Below, in pieces: positions 39,880 to 51,498 of a DNA stretch of 64,000 nucleotides. The notes under the pieces were generated by a model. The model saw only the letters and a program-made list of their open reading frames with translations. It searched no databases and had not been told where the DNA came from. Origin of the DNA: Falsochrobactrum tianjinense (lineage in GTDB: Bacteria > Pseudomonadota > Alphaproteobacteria > Rhizobiales > Rhizobiaceae); contig NZ_JAHRVA010000001.1 in NCBI RefSeq assembly GCF_019100495.1, positions 1-64,000 on the forward strand, written 5' to 3'. Position 1 is the first letter of the stretch. Each line of letters begins with the position of its first letter. The position numbers and the translations under genes are program-made.

Positions 39880-40746
39880 ATGCGAAAAATCAGGCGTTTT
39901 CTCCGGCAGATAACCGTCGACGTATGGGGACATTTCAGCACCGACGACGGCTGGGCCTTTGCCAGCCATATCGCCTTGTCGGGTCTGATGGCTCTGTTTC
40001 CCTTTCTCATTTTCGCGACCACGCTGGCGAGCTTTCTCGGCACTAAAGAATTCGCCGACACGGCAGTCCATGTCATTTTCGACATGTGGCCGTCGAATAT
40101 TGCAGCGCCCATCGCCAATGAGGTGAAGAACGTGCTGACCGTTCAGCGCAGCGGACTTTTGACCCTCAGCGTGATCGCTGCCGCCTATTTCGCCTCCAAC
40201 GGCGTGGAAGCCCTGCGCGTTGCACTCAACCGCGCCTACCGCGTCACGGACCAGCGCTCGATCATCTTCTGCCGCCTGCAAAGCCTCGGCTTCGTGCTGA
40301 TCGGCACGCTAAGCCTTATGGCGATCAGCTTTCTGCTGGTTCTGGCTCCGCTGGCCGTGCGTATTGCCGAACAATGGTTTCCCGATATAGCGCCCTTCAC
40401 CGGTACCATCGCCTTCTGGCGCTATTCGGTAGCAGTCGGCGTTCTGGTGCTGGCGCTCTTCATCGTGCATATCTGGCTGCCGGCGGGACGCCGTCGCCTA
40501 AGCGACATTCTCCCCGGCATCGGACTTACACTTCTTGCATGGCTGGCGGCTGCAACCGCCTTTGCCAAATATCTCGAAACATTCGCCAATTATGTCACCA
40601 CCTATGCGGGCCTCGCCTCGATCATGGTGGCGATCGTCTTCCTGTACATGATCTCGGCAATCTTCATCATTGGCGCTGAAATCAACGCCGCGATCATGAA
40701 TTTCCGCAAGCGCGAACAGCAACCCGATCTTATCGCCGCAAAGTAG
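39880..40746 (+). CDS. YihY/BrkB family membrane protein
   Basis: A 288-residue inner-membrane protein with about six membrane segments, belonging to the YihY (formerly 'ribonuclease BN') family. The motif DDGWAFASHIALSGLMALFPFLIF near residue 22 and YVTTYAGLASIMVAIVFLYM are typical. The family does not contain the true RNase BN; its role is unknown, probably transport or envelope-related. ATG 39880 is preferred over TTG 39838, since AGGGGA lies upstream. Its 3' end overlaps the convergent DMT gene by 17 nt. Confidence 0.88.
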   Translation: MRKIRRFLRQITVDVWGHFSTDDGWAFASHIALSGLMALFPFLIFATTLASFLGTKEFADTAVHVIFDMWPSNIAAPIANEVKNVLTVQRSGLLTLSVIAAAYFASNGVEALRVALNRAYRVTDQRSIIFCRLQSLGFVLIGTLSLMAISFLLVLAPLAVRIAEQWFPDIAPFTGTIAFWRYSVAVGVLVLALFIVHIWLPAGRRRLSDILPGIGLTLLAWLAAATAFAKYLETFANYVTTYAGLASIMVAIVFLYMISAIFIIGAEINAAIMNFRKREQQPDLIAAK

Positions 40747-41587
40747 TCAGTGCCACGCCGAGCGTCGTCACCACCATGCCAGCGATCTGGATAGGCCCCA
40801 GCGTCTCGCCGAAAATAAGATAGGCCATGATCGCCGCCGTTCCCGGCACGAGATAGAACAGCGACGCTACCTTCGACATTGCGCCTTCACGAATCATCAC
40901 GAGGAGCGCGAGAATCGCCCCAATGGAGATAGCCAGCGTCAGCCAGACCAGCGCGATAATGAGCTGCGGCGACCAGACCATCACCCGCGTTTCAAACGCG
41001 AATGCACAGATGGCGGTCAGCAAGGCTGCGGCGATATATTGAACTGCCGTCCCGGTTTTCAGGTCACCTGCCATGCCGAACCGCTTCTGCCAGACCGTAC
41101 CGGTACTGATGGCGAGCACAGCCACGAATGCGGCGGCAAGGTTTGCAGGATCGACCCCGCTGCCCGCGGAAAATTTCGGCCATACCACCATTGTCACGCC
41201 GATGAATCCGACGATCAGCCCGAGCCACTGACCTCTGCTTGCCCGCTCGCCAAGAAGCAGAGCCGCGATCAACGTGGTCAGCATCGGCTGCAACCCCGCA
41301 ACGAGACCGGACATGCCCGCCGGAAGGCCATGATGTACAGCCCAGAACAACGCGGAAAGATAAACACCGTGAATAAGGCAACCGGCAATTGCCGCATGGA
41401 TGAGCACCTGCCCTTTCAGCCAAACGCTGCGGCTTGCCAGCGCCCAGACCGCCATGATCGCCGCCGCGATGAAAAACCGGACTGCCATGAAGGTGAACGG
41501 TTCCGCATAAGGCATGGAAAGCCCGGCCCCGATGAAACCGGTGGCCCAGAGTAGAACGAACATGATCGGGAAAAAGCGGGCGGCCAT
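40730..41587 (-). CDS. EamA/DMT family permease
   Basis: A 285-residue membrane protein with about ten segments in two EamA repeats. It starts MAARFFPIMFVLLWATGFIGAGL, typical of the RhaT-like group. The substrate is not visible. The stop overlaps the convergent YihY gene by 17 nt. ATG 41587 is chosen because residues further out are hydrophilic and lack a ribosome binding site. Confidence 0.86.
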   Translation of the reverse strand: MAARFFPIMFVLLWATGFIGAGLSMPYAEPFTFMAVRFFIAAAIMAVWALASRSVWLKGQVLIHAAIAGCLIHGVYLSALFWAVHHGLPAGMSGLVAGLQPMLTTLIAALLLGERASRGQWLGLIVGFIGVTMVVWPKFSAGSGVDPANLAAAFVAVLAISTGTVWQKRFGMAGDLKTGTAVQYIAAALLTAICAFAFETRVMVWSPQLIIALVWLTLAISIGAILALLVMIREGAMSKVASLFYLVPGTAAIMAYLIFGETLGPIQIAGMVVTTLGVALTTLRR

Positions 41588-41703
41588 TATATTACCTTCG
41601 TGATTTTGGCCCGCCATATACCGCTTTGCGCCGAACGCCTATCGCATAAATCTGATTGCTGCGATCAATTTGCCAAATGTGCCTCTACCTCCTAAGGAAA
41701 GGA

Positions 41704-42189
41704 ATGGACACCAGAAACGACGCAATCCGCATTCTTGTCGATGCCGACGCCTGCCCTGTGAAAGCGGAAATCTACCGCGTCGCGGAGCGGCACAGGCTCC
41801 CCGTTATTCTCGTAGCGAACAGCTTCATCGCCATTCCCCGAGATGCAGAACGGGTGGAACGCGTCATCGTCTCCGATGGACTCGACGCCGCCGACGACTG
41901 GATTGCCGAGAACGCGCATCCCGGTGCAATCGTCATCACTGCCGACATACCGCTCGCCAGCCGTTCGCTGGAAATGGGGGCATCGGTGATAGCCCCCAAT
42001 GGTCGCGTTCACACACAAAGCACCATCGGCAACACGCTGGCCACCCGCAATCTGATGGATTCGCTGCGCTCCGCCGGTGAAGTGACCGGCGGTCCTGCGC
42101 CCTTCTCGCCGCGTGACCGCTCAGCTTTTCTTTCGGCGCTCGATCTAGCGATTGTCCGTCTCAAACGCGCCGGTTTCAAGCCCGCCTGA
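41704..42189 (+). CDS. YaiI/YqxD (DUF188) family protein
   Basis: A 161-residue protein of the DUF188 family, with [23 protein letters not shown] at the N-terminus, [16 protein letters not shown] in the middle, and the [19 protein letters not shown]-terminal motif. The fold is PIN-like, which suggests a nuclease, but no activity is established. ATG 41704 follows AAGGAAAGGA. Its stop abuts the end of the TlpA gene on the other strand. Confidence 0.88.
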   Translation: MDTRNDAIRILVDADACPVKAEIYRVAERHRLPVILVANSFIAIPRDAERVERVIVSDGLDAADDWIAENAHPGAIVITADIPLASRSLEMGASVIAPNGRVHTQSTIGNTLATRNLMDSLRSAGEVTGGPAPFSPRDRSAFLSALDLAIVRLKRAGFKPA

Positions 42190-44342
<2,153 letters not shown>

Positions 44343-44367
44343 AATCCGCTCGACGGGCCGGTTAAAG

Positions 44368-44829
44368 TCAGTCGTCTTTTCCGAGGCGCGGTGCGACCCG
44401 TTCTATATCGCTGATCAATTGCAGCAGGTTTTTGCTGATATGTGCGTGCAGCGACGCGGCGGCTTCGGGGTATTCTTCCAGAATCCGCCGGAAAATGGCG
44501 CGGCTGATACGGATGACTTCGGTTTCCCCTTCGGCCACGGCGCTGATCAGCCGCGTGGTCTGCGCAATCAGCGCCATTTCGCCCAGCATCGCGCCGGGGC
44601 CGACCGAGCGGATCGCAACCCGCCCCGCATCCGTTTCATGAAACAGCGTGATGTTGCCCGAAACGACGATATAGCCGCAATCGGCGCTCTGGCCTTCGCG
44701 GAACAGCTCGCGGCCCGCACGCAAGACAAGGCGCTCTGCGCCGAAAGCGAGCAGCCTTAGCTGTTCGGGTGTGAAAGACTCGAACAGTCCAACCAGACCA
44801 AGAATGCGGATATCGTCATCAAGCGCCAT
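44368..44829 (-). CDS. Solo cyclic-nucleotide-binding domain protein
   Basis: A 153-residue protein with one cNMP-binding barrel (about 20-125): RAGRELFREGQSADCGYIVVSGNITLF and GPGAMLGEMALIAQTTRLISAVA. The ligand pocket Arg is replaced around 'QTTRLISA', so it may bind a cyclic nucleotide or nothing. No DNA-binding helix-turn-helix follows; a helical tail closes the chain, so it is not a transcription factor of the usual Crp type. It lies 34 nt downstream of the response regulator, same strand, and may be co-transcribed. Confidence 0.82.
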   Translation of the reverse strand: MALDDDIRILGLVGLFESFTPEQLRLLAFGAERLVLRAGRELFREGQSADCGYIVVSGNITLFHETDAGRVAIRSVGPGAMLGEMALIAQTTRLISAVAEGETEVIRISRAIFRRILEEYPEAAASLHAHISKNLLQLISDIERVAPRLGKDD

Positions 44830-44863
44830 AACGTGTCAATATACCTGCATCAGGCGCAGTCCA

Positions 44864-45547
44864 TCAGGGGACAAGCTTATATCCCCCGCTTTCTGTAACC
44901 AGAAGTGTCGCATTGGACGGATCTTTCTCGATTTTCTGGCGTAGACGATAGACATGGGTTTCCAGCGTATGGGTGGTGACGCCGGAATTATAGCCCCACA
45001 CCTCTTCAAGCAATATATCGCGGCCGATAACTTTGTCGCCGGCGCGATAGAGATACTTGATGATCGCCGATTCCTTTTCGGTCAGGCGAATCTTGCCGCC
45101 GCTCTCGTCCAGCAGCAGCTTCTGTCCCGGCTTGAACGTATAGGGCCCGACGGTGAAGGTCGCGTCCTCGCTCTGCTCGTGCTGGCGCAATTGCGCGCGT
45201 ATGCGCGCCAGCAGCACCGCGAATTTGAACGGTTTGGTGACGTAATCGTTCGCACCCGATTCGAGGCCGAGAACAGTATCCGATTCGGTGTCATGCCCCG
45301 TCAGCATGATGATCGGCGGCTTGAACCCGCCCTTGCGCAGCAGCTTTACCGCTTCGCGGCCATCCATATCCGGCAGGCCGACATCCATGATCAGCAGATC
45401 GACAGTGCCGTTACGGGCCGTCTGGATGCCCTTGGTGGCGTTGTCTTCCTGAAGAATCTGGAATTCTTCGCATAACTCCAGTTGCTCGACGAGGATGCTG
45501 CGCAGATCTTCGTCATCATCCACAATGAGTATTGTACGACCTGTCAT
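44864..45547 (-). CDS. OmpR-type response regulator, CenR-like
   Basis: A 227-residue two-component regulator: receiver domain (about 1-120) with DDDE acidic pocket, phospho-Asp in LLIMDVGLPD, Thr in MLTGHD and Lys in VTKPF, then a winged-helix DNA-binding domain (IRLTEKESAIIKYLYRAG...THTLETHVYRLRQKIE). It resembles CenR, the alphaproteobacterial envelope regulator; this assignment is from memory. ATG 45547 has GAGGACAGG upstream, while a TTG further out is unlikely. No histidine kinase is adjacent. It is divergent from an L,D-transpeptidase gene. Confidence 0.85.
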   Translation of the reverse strand: MTGRTILIVDDDEDLRSILVEQLELCEEFQILQEDNATKGIQTARNGTVDLLIMDVGLPDMDGREAVKLLRKGGFKPPIIMLTGHDTESDTVLGLESGANDYVTKPFKFAVLLARIRAQLRQHEQSEDATFTVGPYTFKPGQKLLLDESGGKIRLTEKESAIIKYLYRAGDKVIGRDILLEEVWGYNSGVTTHTLETHVYRLRQKIEKDPSNATLLVTESGGYKLVP

Positions 45548-45678
45548 GCCTGTCCTCGTTACCCTTTGATTCAAATGGCTCTTGGTGTTTTATGACATTT
45601 AATGGCGGCAAGTTGAAGCCGCCAAAACCGAAAGGCTTCCAGGCATTGCCGACACTAAGCAGACATATGGGTACGAAA

Positions 45679-46230
45679 ATGCATTTGGCCAGAAAAAGAC
45701 AGGGCCACGGCATAGCAATTATCGAAGTACGGGCCAAGCCCGGCCATAAAACACGCGGCCTGCTTGTCGCAGGCAATCTGGTGCTCGAATGCGCACTTGG
45801 CAAGGGAGGCATCAACACTTTCAAGCGCGAGGGCGATGGCGCGACACCACTTGCCGCGATGCGCCTGCTCTATGGCTACCGGCGCGGCGATCGGGGAAGC
45901 CTTCCCCCTTCACGCCTGCCATTGAGGCCCGTCCGCCGCCTCGACGGCTGGTGCGATGCGCCGCATGACGCCAATTATAACCGCCCGGTGCCACTGCCTT
46001 TTTCAGCCAGCCATGAAAAAATGTGGCGCGACGACAATCTTTACGATGTCTGCATCGTCATGGACTGGAATATAGCAACCCGCAAACGCGGCTGCGGCAG
46101 CGCGATTTTCTTTCATCTCGCAAAGCCTGGCTATACGCCCACCGAAGGCTGCATTGCATTGAAGCGCGCCGACATGGCTCGCCTCTTGCCGCATCTGAGC
46201 AGTAGAACGATGATCCGCGTTATGCGGTAA
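45679..46230 (+). CDS. L,D-transpeptidase family protein (YkuD domain), no signal peptide visible
   Basis: A 183-residue protein with a YkuD-like catalytic domain almost from end to end. FHLAKPGYTPTEGCIALKRADM holds the active-site His, Gly and Cys. The group (DUF-type 'L,D-transpeptidase family') is common in rhizobia. The start is uncertain: ATG 45592 or 45667 would add 29 or 4 residues, with weak ribosome binding sites. No signal peptide is visible, which is odd for a wall enzyme. It is divergent from the CenR-like regulator; its 3' end overlaps the methyltransferase gene by 11 nt. Confidence 0.82.
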   Translation: MHLARKRQGHGIAIIEVRAKPGHKTRGLLVAGNLVLECALGKGGINTFKREGDGATPLAAMRLLYGYRRGDRGSLPPSRLPLRPVRRLDGWCDAPHDANYNRPVPLPFSASHEKMWRDDNLYDVCIVMDWNIATRKRGCGSAIFFHLAKPGYTPTEGCIALKRADMARLLPHLSSRTMIRVMR

Positions 46231-46879
46231 AAGCCCAGACCGTGGTGCGCTTGACCTCGGCATCTTCCAGTTCGCGCGTCACCGGCACCGTATAGGCTGC
46301 CAGTTGCGCAAGCCGTTCCTTTGGCAGATAGGAGCGGCCCGGATCGCCGACGATTACGCATGCACCGCGTGCACAAAGCTTTGAAAACCACGGGATCAGA
46401 CGGTCAGCCAGCGGCTTTTCGTAAAAGACATCGCCCGCGAGCACCACGTCCCAGCCGTGATCCTGCCCAATGAGATCATCCGGCACTGAGCAAAGCGCGA
46501 CACTGTTTTCCTGCGCATTGATCTGCATCGCGACCAGCGCAAAAGGATCAATGTCCGATGCGATAACGCTTTTTGCCCCCGCTTTCAGGGCAGCGATGGC
46601 GACCAGCCCGGAGCCGGAAGCAAAATCCAGCACATTTTTACCGGCCACGCTTTGAGGATGATCGAGGGCATAACGCGCCACGCCTTGCCCGCCGGCCCAG
46701 GCAAAAGCCCAGAATGGCGGCGGCAGGCCGATGGTCGCCAATTCTTCCTCGGTCCTGTGCCAGAGGTTGTGGGCTTCATCGGCCAGATGCAGGCGGATTT
46801 CCGGCACATGCGGCGGCGCTTGCAGGCCGGTATTGGCCAGAATAAAATCGCGCGCGCCGCCCGGTGCCGAAACGGACAT
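46220..46879 (-). CDS. Methyltransferase, ETF-beta lysine methyltransferase-like
   Basis: A 219-residue class I methyltransferase of the METTL20/PrmA-like group. SAM motif VLDFASGSGLVAIAALKAGAKSVIASDIDPFA near residue 85, and post-motif DVVLAGDVFYE. The N-terminal RLHLADEAHNLWHRTEEELA...LPPPFWAFAWAGGQGVARY is the pattern of bacterial homologues of ETFBKMT, one of which was shown active in Agrobacterium (from memory). The likely substrate, EtfB, is in this window. It is the last gene of the tsaD operon; its ATG overlaps the EVE stop by one base. Confidence 0.8.
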   Translation of the reverse strand: MSVSAPGGARDFILANTGLQAPPHVPEIRLHLADEAHNLWHRTEEELATIGLPPPFWAFAWAGGQGVARYALDHPQSVAGKNVLDFASGSGLVAIAALKAGAKSVIASDIDPFALVAMQINAQENSVALCSVPDDLIGQDHGWDVVLAGDVFYEKPLADRLIPWFSKLCARGACVIVGDPGRSYLPKERLAQLAAYTVPVTRELEDAEVKRTTVWAFTA

Positions 46880-47307
46880 CAGATTTTGCTCGCGTCCAGA
46901 CCGCCCATGCGGCAGACCTCGATCCACTCGTCTTCCATCACCGGCTGCACGGAAAGGCGCATCGATGTGACCAGCGCCATGTTCTCGAGCTTGGGATTGG
47001 CCTTCACATCTTTCAGCGTGACGGGTTTGGGTATATCGCAGACCGCCTTGATATCCACGCATTCCCAGCGCGGATCGTCGGTGGTGCTGTCAGGATGCGC
47101 GAGCTTGCAGATTTCGACGATGCCGACCACCTCCAGTCCGACATTGGAGTGGTAGAAGAAGCCGCGATCGCCCAGCTGCATGGCGCGCATATTGTTGCGT
47201 GCCTGATAATTACGCACGCCATCCCACTCTTCGCCTTTTTCGCCACGGGCCTTCTGCATTTCCCATGACCATTTGAACGGTTCGGATTTGAACAGCCAGT
47301 AAGCCAT
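46879..47307 (-). CDS. EVE domain protein
   Basis: A 142-residue single EVE domain: MAYWLFKSEPFKWSWE, then WDGVRNYQARNNMRAMQLGDRGFFYHSN, and a C-terminal LVTSMRLSVQPV. EVE is a PUA-like fold that reads modified bases in DNA or RNA, related to the human YTH reader fold. Here it sits between a YciI gene and the methyltransferase in the tsaD operon; a link to RNA modification is possible but not shown. Confidence 0.88.
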   Translation of the reverse strand: MAYWLFKSEPFKWSWEMQKARGEKGEEWDGVRNYQARNNMRAMQLGDRGFFYHSNVGLEVVGIVEICKLAHPDSTTDDPRWECVDIKAVCDIPKPVTLKDVKANPKLENMALVTSMRLSVQPVMEDEWIEVCRMGGLDASKI

Positions 47308-47316
47308 GACCCTGCC

Positions 47317-47607
47317 CTATGCGTTCGCCGGATTGTTGATGGACCAGTTCCATGGACAGATGGTGGCATCGCTGAAAAGGCCAGCCAGCGCATAAGGATC
47401 ATTGGCGGCGATCTTTTCCGCCTGCGCCTTGTCTGCGGCCTTCACGACCACCAGACTGCCATTGGGCTTGCCGTCTTCGTCAAGAAAGGGGCCTGCAAAT
47501 TGCAGCGTCTCGCCCAGACCGTTGAGATAATCGAGATGCGCCGGGCGCGTGTCGAGGCGCACTTGCAAATGGTCTGGCTTGTCGTTGCACATAATAGCAA
47601 AAAGCAT
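47317..47607 (-). CDS. YciI family protein
   Basis: A 96-residue YciI/YCII domain protein with a ferredoxin-like fold (MLFAIMCNDKPDHLQVRLDTRPAHLDYL, then FAGPFLDEDGKPNGSLVVV and AEKIAANDPYALAGLF). The conserved His and Asp of the family are in HLDYL and NDPYA. Biochemical role is unknown. ATG 47607 follows GAGGATTG; the ribosome binding site lies inside the end of gpsA. Confidence 0.87.
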   Translation of the reverse strand: MLFAIMCNDKPDHLQVRLDTRPAHLDYLNGLGETLQFAGPFLDEDGKPNGSLVVVKAADKAQAEKIAANDPYALAGLFSDATICPWNWSINNPANA

Positions 47608-47609
47608 GG

Positions 47610-48596
47610 TCAATCCTCGCTCTTGAGTGGTCGATTGATGAGGGCCGTGACGGCCTCGTCGATTGTGATTTTTCCGGCAAGCAATGCCGCTACCGCTGCA
47701 ATGATCGGCGCTGCAATCGCATGTCTTGCACAAAGCTCGGCTGCTATGGGGGCTGTCGCCACCCCTTCCGCCAATGGCCTGTTGGCAAGGTCTTCGCCGC
47801 GCCCGAGCGCAAGCCCATAGGAATAATTGCGCGACTGCGCCGATGAGCAGGTCAGCATCAGATCGCCTAAGCCCGACAGTCCCATGATGGTTTCGGGCCG
47901 CGCGCCCATGGCCTGCGCGATGCGGCGCAATTCGGCAAAGCCGCGCGTGACAAGTGCTGCCTGCGCGCTGGCGCCATAGCCCCGCCCGATGGCAGCACCT
48001 GCGGCAATCGCCAGCACGTTTTTGAGCGCGCCGCCGATTTCAACCCCCTTGAGATCGGTGGTGGAATAGCAGCGGAAGGCAGGGCCGGAAAAGGTTACCG
48101 CAAGCTGGTCGGCAATGGCTGCATCCTCGCAGGCGATGGTGACGGCAGTCGGCAGACCGCGTGCCACATCACTCGCAAAGCTCGGGCCGGAAAGGGCTGC
48201 GATTGTGTGATCAGGCAGAACCTCTGCCACGACTTCCGACATCAGCCGCCCGGTGTCGCGTTCGATTCCCTTGGCACAAAGGATTACGGGCGCGGATTGC
48301 GGGATAAATGCGCCCAGCGCCGACAAGCCGTCGCGCATGGCCTGCGCCGGAAGCACGGTCAGAACCGCATCAGCCCCCTCAAGAACCGCTTTTGCATCGA
48401 CGCTGGCACAAATGCCCTGGGGCAATTCGATATCGCCCAGATAATGCGGATTTCGATGCAGCTCATTCAACGAGCGGACTGTTTCGCGGTCACGCGCGTA
48501 AAGCCATGTTTCATGACCGCTCGTGGTCGTCATGGCCGCAAGCGCGGTTCCCCACGCGCCGCCGCCCAGCACGGCGATTTTACTCTTGCCATTCAT
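47610..48596 (-). CDS. gpsA: Glycerol-3-phosphate dehydrogenase [NAD(P)+]
   Basis: Makes sn-glycerol-3-phosphate for phospholipids from dihydroxyacetone phosphate. The 328-residue chain starts with the Rossmann motif [37 protein letters not shown] and the catalytic Lys in [17 protein letters not shown] are present. Its ATG overlaps the tsaD stop (ATGA). The YciI gene follows after 2 nt. Confidence 0.95.
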   Translation of the reverse strand: MNGKSKIAVLGGGAWGTALAAMTTTSGHETWLYARDRETVRSLNELHRNPHYLGDIELPQGICASVDAKAVLEGADAVLTVLPAQAMRDGLSALGAFIPQSAPVILCAKGIERDTGRLMSEVVAEVLPDHTIAALSGPSFASDVARGLPTAVTIACEDAAIADQLAVTFSGPAFRCYSTTDLKGVEIGGALKNVLAIAAGAAIGRGYGASAQAALVTRGFAELRRIAQAMGARPETIMGLSGLGDLMLTCSSAQSRNYSYGLALGRGEDLANRPLAEGVATAPIAAELCARHAIAAPIIAAVAALLAGKITIDEAVTALINRPLKSED

Positions 48597-49672
48597 GCTT
48601 TTGCTCCACGCCGTCCAGTGCCAAATATGGGAGCGGATTTTTCATCGAGCGGCCAACGCGAGCGCGGCGCGATGGCAAGCGAATCGGGGTCAGTACCTGC
48701 TGCGCGTTCCGCGCCGGCCCATGCGATCATGGCGGCATTATCCGTGCACAGTTCGAGCGGCGGGGCGATGAAGCTAAAGCCATGCCCGCCGCATAGGGCT
48801 TCAAGCGATGCGCGCAGCGTCTTATTGGCTGCAACGCCCCCCGCCACGATCAACGCGGGTGTCGCGCAATCGGGAAATTCCTGTTTGAAACGTTCGAGCG
48901 AACGCTTGACGCGGTCCGATAATGTATCGGCAACGGCGGCCTGAAACGAGGCGCATATATCCGCCACATCCTGATCGGAAAGCGGCGCAAGCTCGCTCGC
49001 CGTCTGGCGCACGGCGGTCTTGAGGCCCGAAAAGGAAAAATCGAGGCGTGCCTCGCCCTTGAGCGGACGCGGCAGGGCAAAGCGCTTGGAATTGCCTTGC
49101 AGCGCCATGCGCTCTACGGCAGGACCGCCGGGATAAGGCAATCCGAGCAGCTTGGCGGTCTTGTCGAAAGCCTCACCCAATGCGTCGTCAATCGTGGTGC
49201 CAAGACGTTCATAACGCCCAAGGCCGCGCACCAGCACCATTTGCGTATGGCCGCCCGAGACCAGCAGCAGCAGATAGGGGAATTCAAGATCATCGGTCAG
49301 CCGCGCGGTCAGCGCATGGCCTTCAAGATGATTGATGGCATAAAAGGGCTTGTTCGCGGCCATGGCCAACGCCTTGGCGGTCATCAGCCCGACAATCAAC
49401 CCCCCGATCAGGCCGGGGCCTGCGGTGGCAGCGATGGCATCGACTTCCTCAAGCTTCAAGCCGGCTTCGCCCAGAGCACGCTCGACCAGCGTGTCGAGCA
49501 CTTCGACATGAGCACGAGCGGCGATTTCCGGCACCACGCCGCCATAAGGTTCGTGTTCGGCAATCTGGCTGAGCACGACATTGGACAGAATACTGCCTTT
49601 GCCCTTATCGTCGCGTTCGACAATTGCGGCGGCTGTTTCGTCGCAACTTGTCTCTATTCCAAGAATGCGCAT
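48593..49672 (-). CDS. tsaD: tRNA threonylcarbamoyladenosine transferase subunit TsaD
   Basis: TsaD adds the threonylcarbamoyl group to A37 of ANN-decoding tRNAs. The 359-residue protein shows [16 protein letters not shown], the metal-binding [13 protein letters not shown] and [12 protein letters not shown] histidines, and [11 protein letters not shown] 49672 gives the family start; the longer frame (to 49696) adds only eight residues. It is first in an operon tsaD-gpsA-YciI-EVE-methyltransferase and divergent from hemC, as in many alphaproteobacteria (recall). Confidence 0.96.
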   Translation of the reverse strand: MRILGIETSCDETAAAIVERDDKGKGSILSNVVLSQIAEHEPYGGVVPEIAARAHVEVLDTLVERALGEAGLKLEEVDAIAATAGPGLIGGLIVGLMTAKALAMAANKPFYAINHLEGHALTARLTDDLEFPYLLLLVSGGHTQMVLVRGLGRYERLGTTIDDALGEAFDKTAKLLGLPYPGGPAVERMALQGNSKRFALPRPLKGEARLDFSFSGLKTAVRQTASELAPLSDQDVADICASFQAAVADTLSDRVKRSLERFKQEFPDCATPALIVAGGVAANKTLRASLEALCGGHGFSFIAPPLELCTDNAAMIAWAGAERAAGTDPDSLAIAPRSRWPLDEKSAPIFGTGRRGAKA

Positions 49673-49733
49673 TTGCGGATAGACCCTGCCTGTCACATAA
49701 TTTCTGGCAACCCGGTATCATGGACGGCGCAAT

Positions 49734-50678
49734 ATGCAAACAGCATCCTTGAAGATTGGCACGTTGAAGATCGGCACAAGGGGCAGCAAGCTGGCTCTGG
49801 CTCAGGCTTATGAAACACGCCGCCGTCTACAGCAAGCACATGGCCTGCCGGAAGACGCCATCGAAATCCTGCCCATGTCCACCGCTGGCGACCGCATTCA
49901 GGACCGCCCGCTGGCGCAGGTAGGCGGCAAGGGGCTGTTTACCGAAGAGATCGAAGCGGCGCTCAAGGATGGCCGCATCGACATTGCCGTGCATTCGACC
50001 AAGGATATGCCAACGGTTCTGCCCGATGGCCTTCATCTTTCCACTTTTCTTGAGCGCGAAGACCCGCGCGACGCCTTCATCGGCCGCACATCAAAGCGTT
50101 TTCTCGATCTGCCGCAGGGTGCGGTAATCGGCTCTTCATCTTTACGGCGCCAGGCGATGATCAAGCGTCTTCGCCCTGACCTGCAAGTGGTGATGTTTCG
50201 CGGCAATGTTCATACACGCCTGCGCAAGCTCGAAGAGGGCGAAGTGGATGGTACCTTCCTCGCCTGTGCCGGGCTGATACGACTGGGTCTCGCCGAGGTG
50301 ATAACCGATCTTCTCGATCCTGAAATATTTTTGCCAGCACCTGGTCAGGGCGCAATCGGCATTGAAAGTCGGATCGGCGACGAACGAATCGATGCGCTGC
50401 TCGAACCCATAGCCCATCGCGATACGCATGTGGCACTCAACTGCGAGCGCGCATTTCTGGCAAGCCTCGACGGCTCCTGCCGCACACCGATTGCGGCGCT
50501 TGCGACCGTTGATGGCGACAGGATTTCCTTCCGCGGCATGATCCTGACCCCGGATGGTACCGAAGCGCATGAGGTCACGGCAGAAGGCGCGGCCGACGAT
50601 GCGGCGCTGCTCGGTGCGGGTGCTGCAAAGCGCGTTCGCGCCATGGCGGGACCGCACTTCTTTGATGGCTGGGACTAG
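49734..50678 (+). CDS. hemC: Porphobilinogen deaminase (hydroxymethylbilane synthase)
   Basis: Joins four porphobilinogens into hydroxymethylbilane in haem and cobalamin synthesis. The 314-residue chain has the [11 protein letters not shown] start, [14 protein letters not shown], and the dipyrromethane cofactor cysteine at Cys249 in [12 protein letters not shown]. It starts the hemC-hemD-Mic60-hemY run. Confidence 0.97.
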   Translation: MQTASLKIGTLKIGTRGSKLALAQAYETRRRLQQAHGLPEDAIEILPMSTAGDRIQDRPLAQVGGKGLFTEEIEAALKDGRIDIAVHSTKDMPTVLPDGLHLSTFLEREDPRDAFIGRTSKRFLDLPQGAVIGSSSLRRQAMIKRLRPDLQVVMFRGNVHTRLRKLEEGEVDGTFLACAGLIRLGLAEVITDLLDPEIFLPAPGQGAIGIESRIGDERIDALLEPIAHRDTHVALNCERAFLASLDGSCRTPIAALATVDGDRISFRGMILTPDGTEAHEVTAEGAADDAALLGAGAAKRVRAMAGPHFFDGWD

Positions 50679-50681
50679 GCA

Positions 50682-51416
50682 TTGGCGGCGCGGCTTGAAA
50701 CAGCAGCAGGGGGCCGTGTTCTGGTGACAAGGCCGGAGCCGGCGGGCGCGCAAACGGCGCAGAGGCTTGTTCAGGCAGGTTTTTCGCCGGTACTTTTTCC
50801 CGTCAGCCGCACCATGGCGCTCGAATTCGACATGCCTGATACAGCTTTCGATGCGCTCGCCATAACCAGCGCCAATGCCTTTCGCCATATCGCGCCGCAA
50901 AGGCTTGTGCCCTTCACGGCACTGCCGCTTTTTGCCGTCGGCGAAGGCACGGCGCGCGCCGCCTGCAAGGCGGGATTTGCACAGGTGATCGAGGGCGGCG
51001 GCGATGCCGTGCGCCTTGCCTCGACCATGGCCCGCTCCCTGCCCGAAGGCGCGAAGGTGCTTTATCTCGCCGGGCGGGTCCGCCAGCCGATCTTCGAAGA
51101 GCGCATCGCGGAAGTGGGCCTCAATATGACGGTACGCGATGTCTACGACGCGCAGCCTATCGACCATTCGACCGATGAAATCCGCACCATCGCAGGCAAA
51201 GGGCCATTTGTCGCGGTTCTGCTTTATTCTGGTCTGGCGGCAAAAGCCTTTGTTGAAGCCATGCGCCTGATCGAGCCGCCCTTCAATGCGCAGACGCGGT
51301 TTTTATGCATTTCCAGCCGCGTCGCCGAGAAATTGCCGCCGCAATGGCGAAGGCAGGCGCTGGTGGCGGACCACCCCGATGAAGAAGGTGTTTTTCGTTT
51401 GTTTTCCAAACTTTGA
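50682..51416 (+). CDS. hemD: Uroporphyrinogen-III synthase
   Basis: Closes hydroxymethylbilane into uroporphyrinogen III. The 244-residue protein has the usual low similarity of HemD: VLVTRPEPAGAQTAQRL at the N-terminus, ALAITSANAFRHIA, VLYLAGRVRQPIFEE and VLLYSGLAAKAFVE. No ATG fits; the best start is TTG 50682, with GGGACTAGG upstream, three bases after the hemC stop. The low start-codon strength may limit its translation. Confidence 0.88.
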   Translation: MAARLETAAGGRVLVTRPEPAGAQTAQRLVQAGFSPVLFPVSRTMALEFDMPDTAFDALAITSANAFRHIAPQRLVPFTALPLFAVGEGTARAACKAGFAQVIEGGGDAVRLASTMARSLPEGAKVLYLAGRVRQPIFEERIAEVGLNMTVRDVYDAQPIDHSTDEIRTIAGKGPFVAVLLYSGLAAKAFVEAMRLIEPPFNAQTRFLCISSRVAEKLPPQWRRQALVADHPDEEGVFRLFSKL

Positions 51417-51498
51417 CTCTTTTACGCGCAACCTTCCTTCAACTGGCGATTTTATCTGATAAGATTCAGAACAGTAAACGGCGATTACGAGAGGACCT

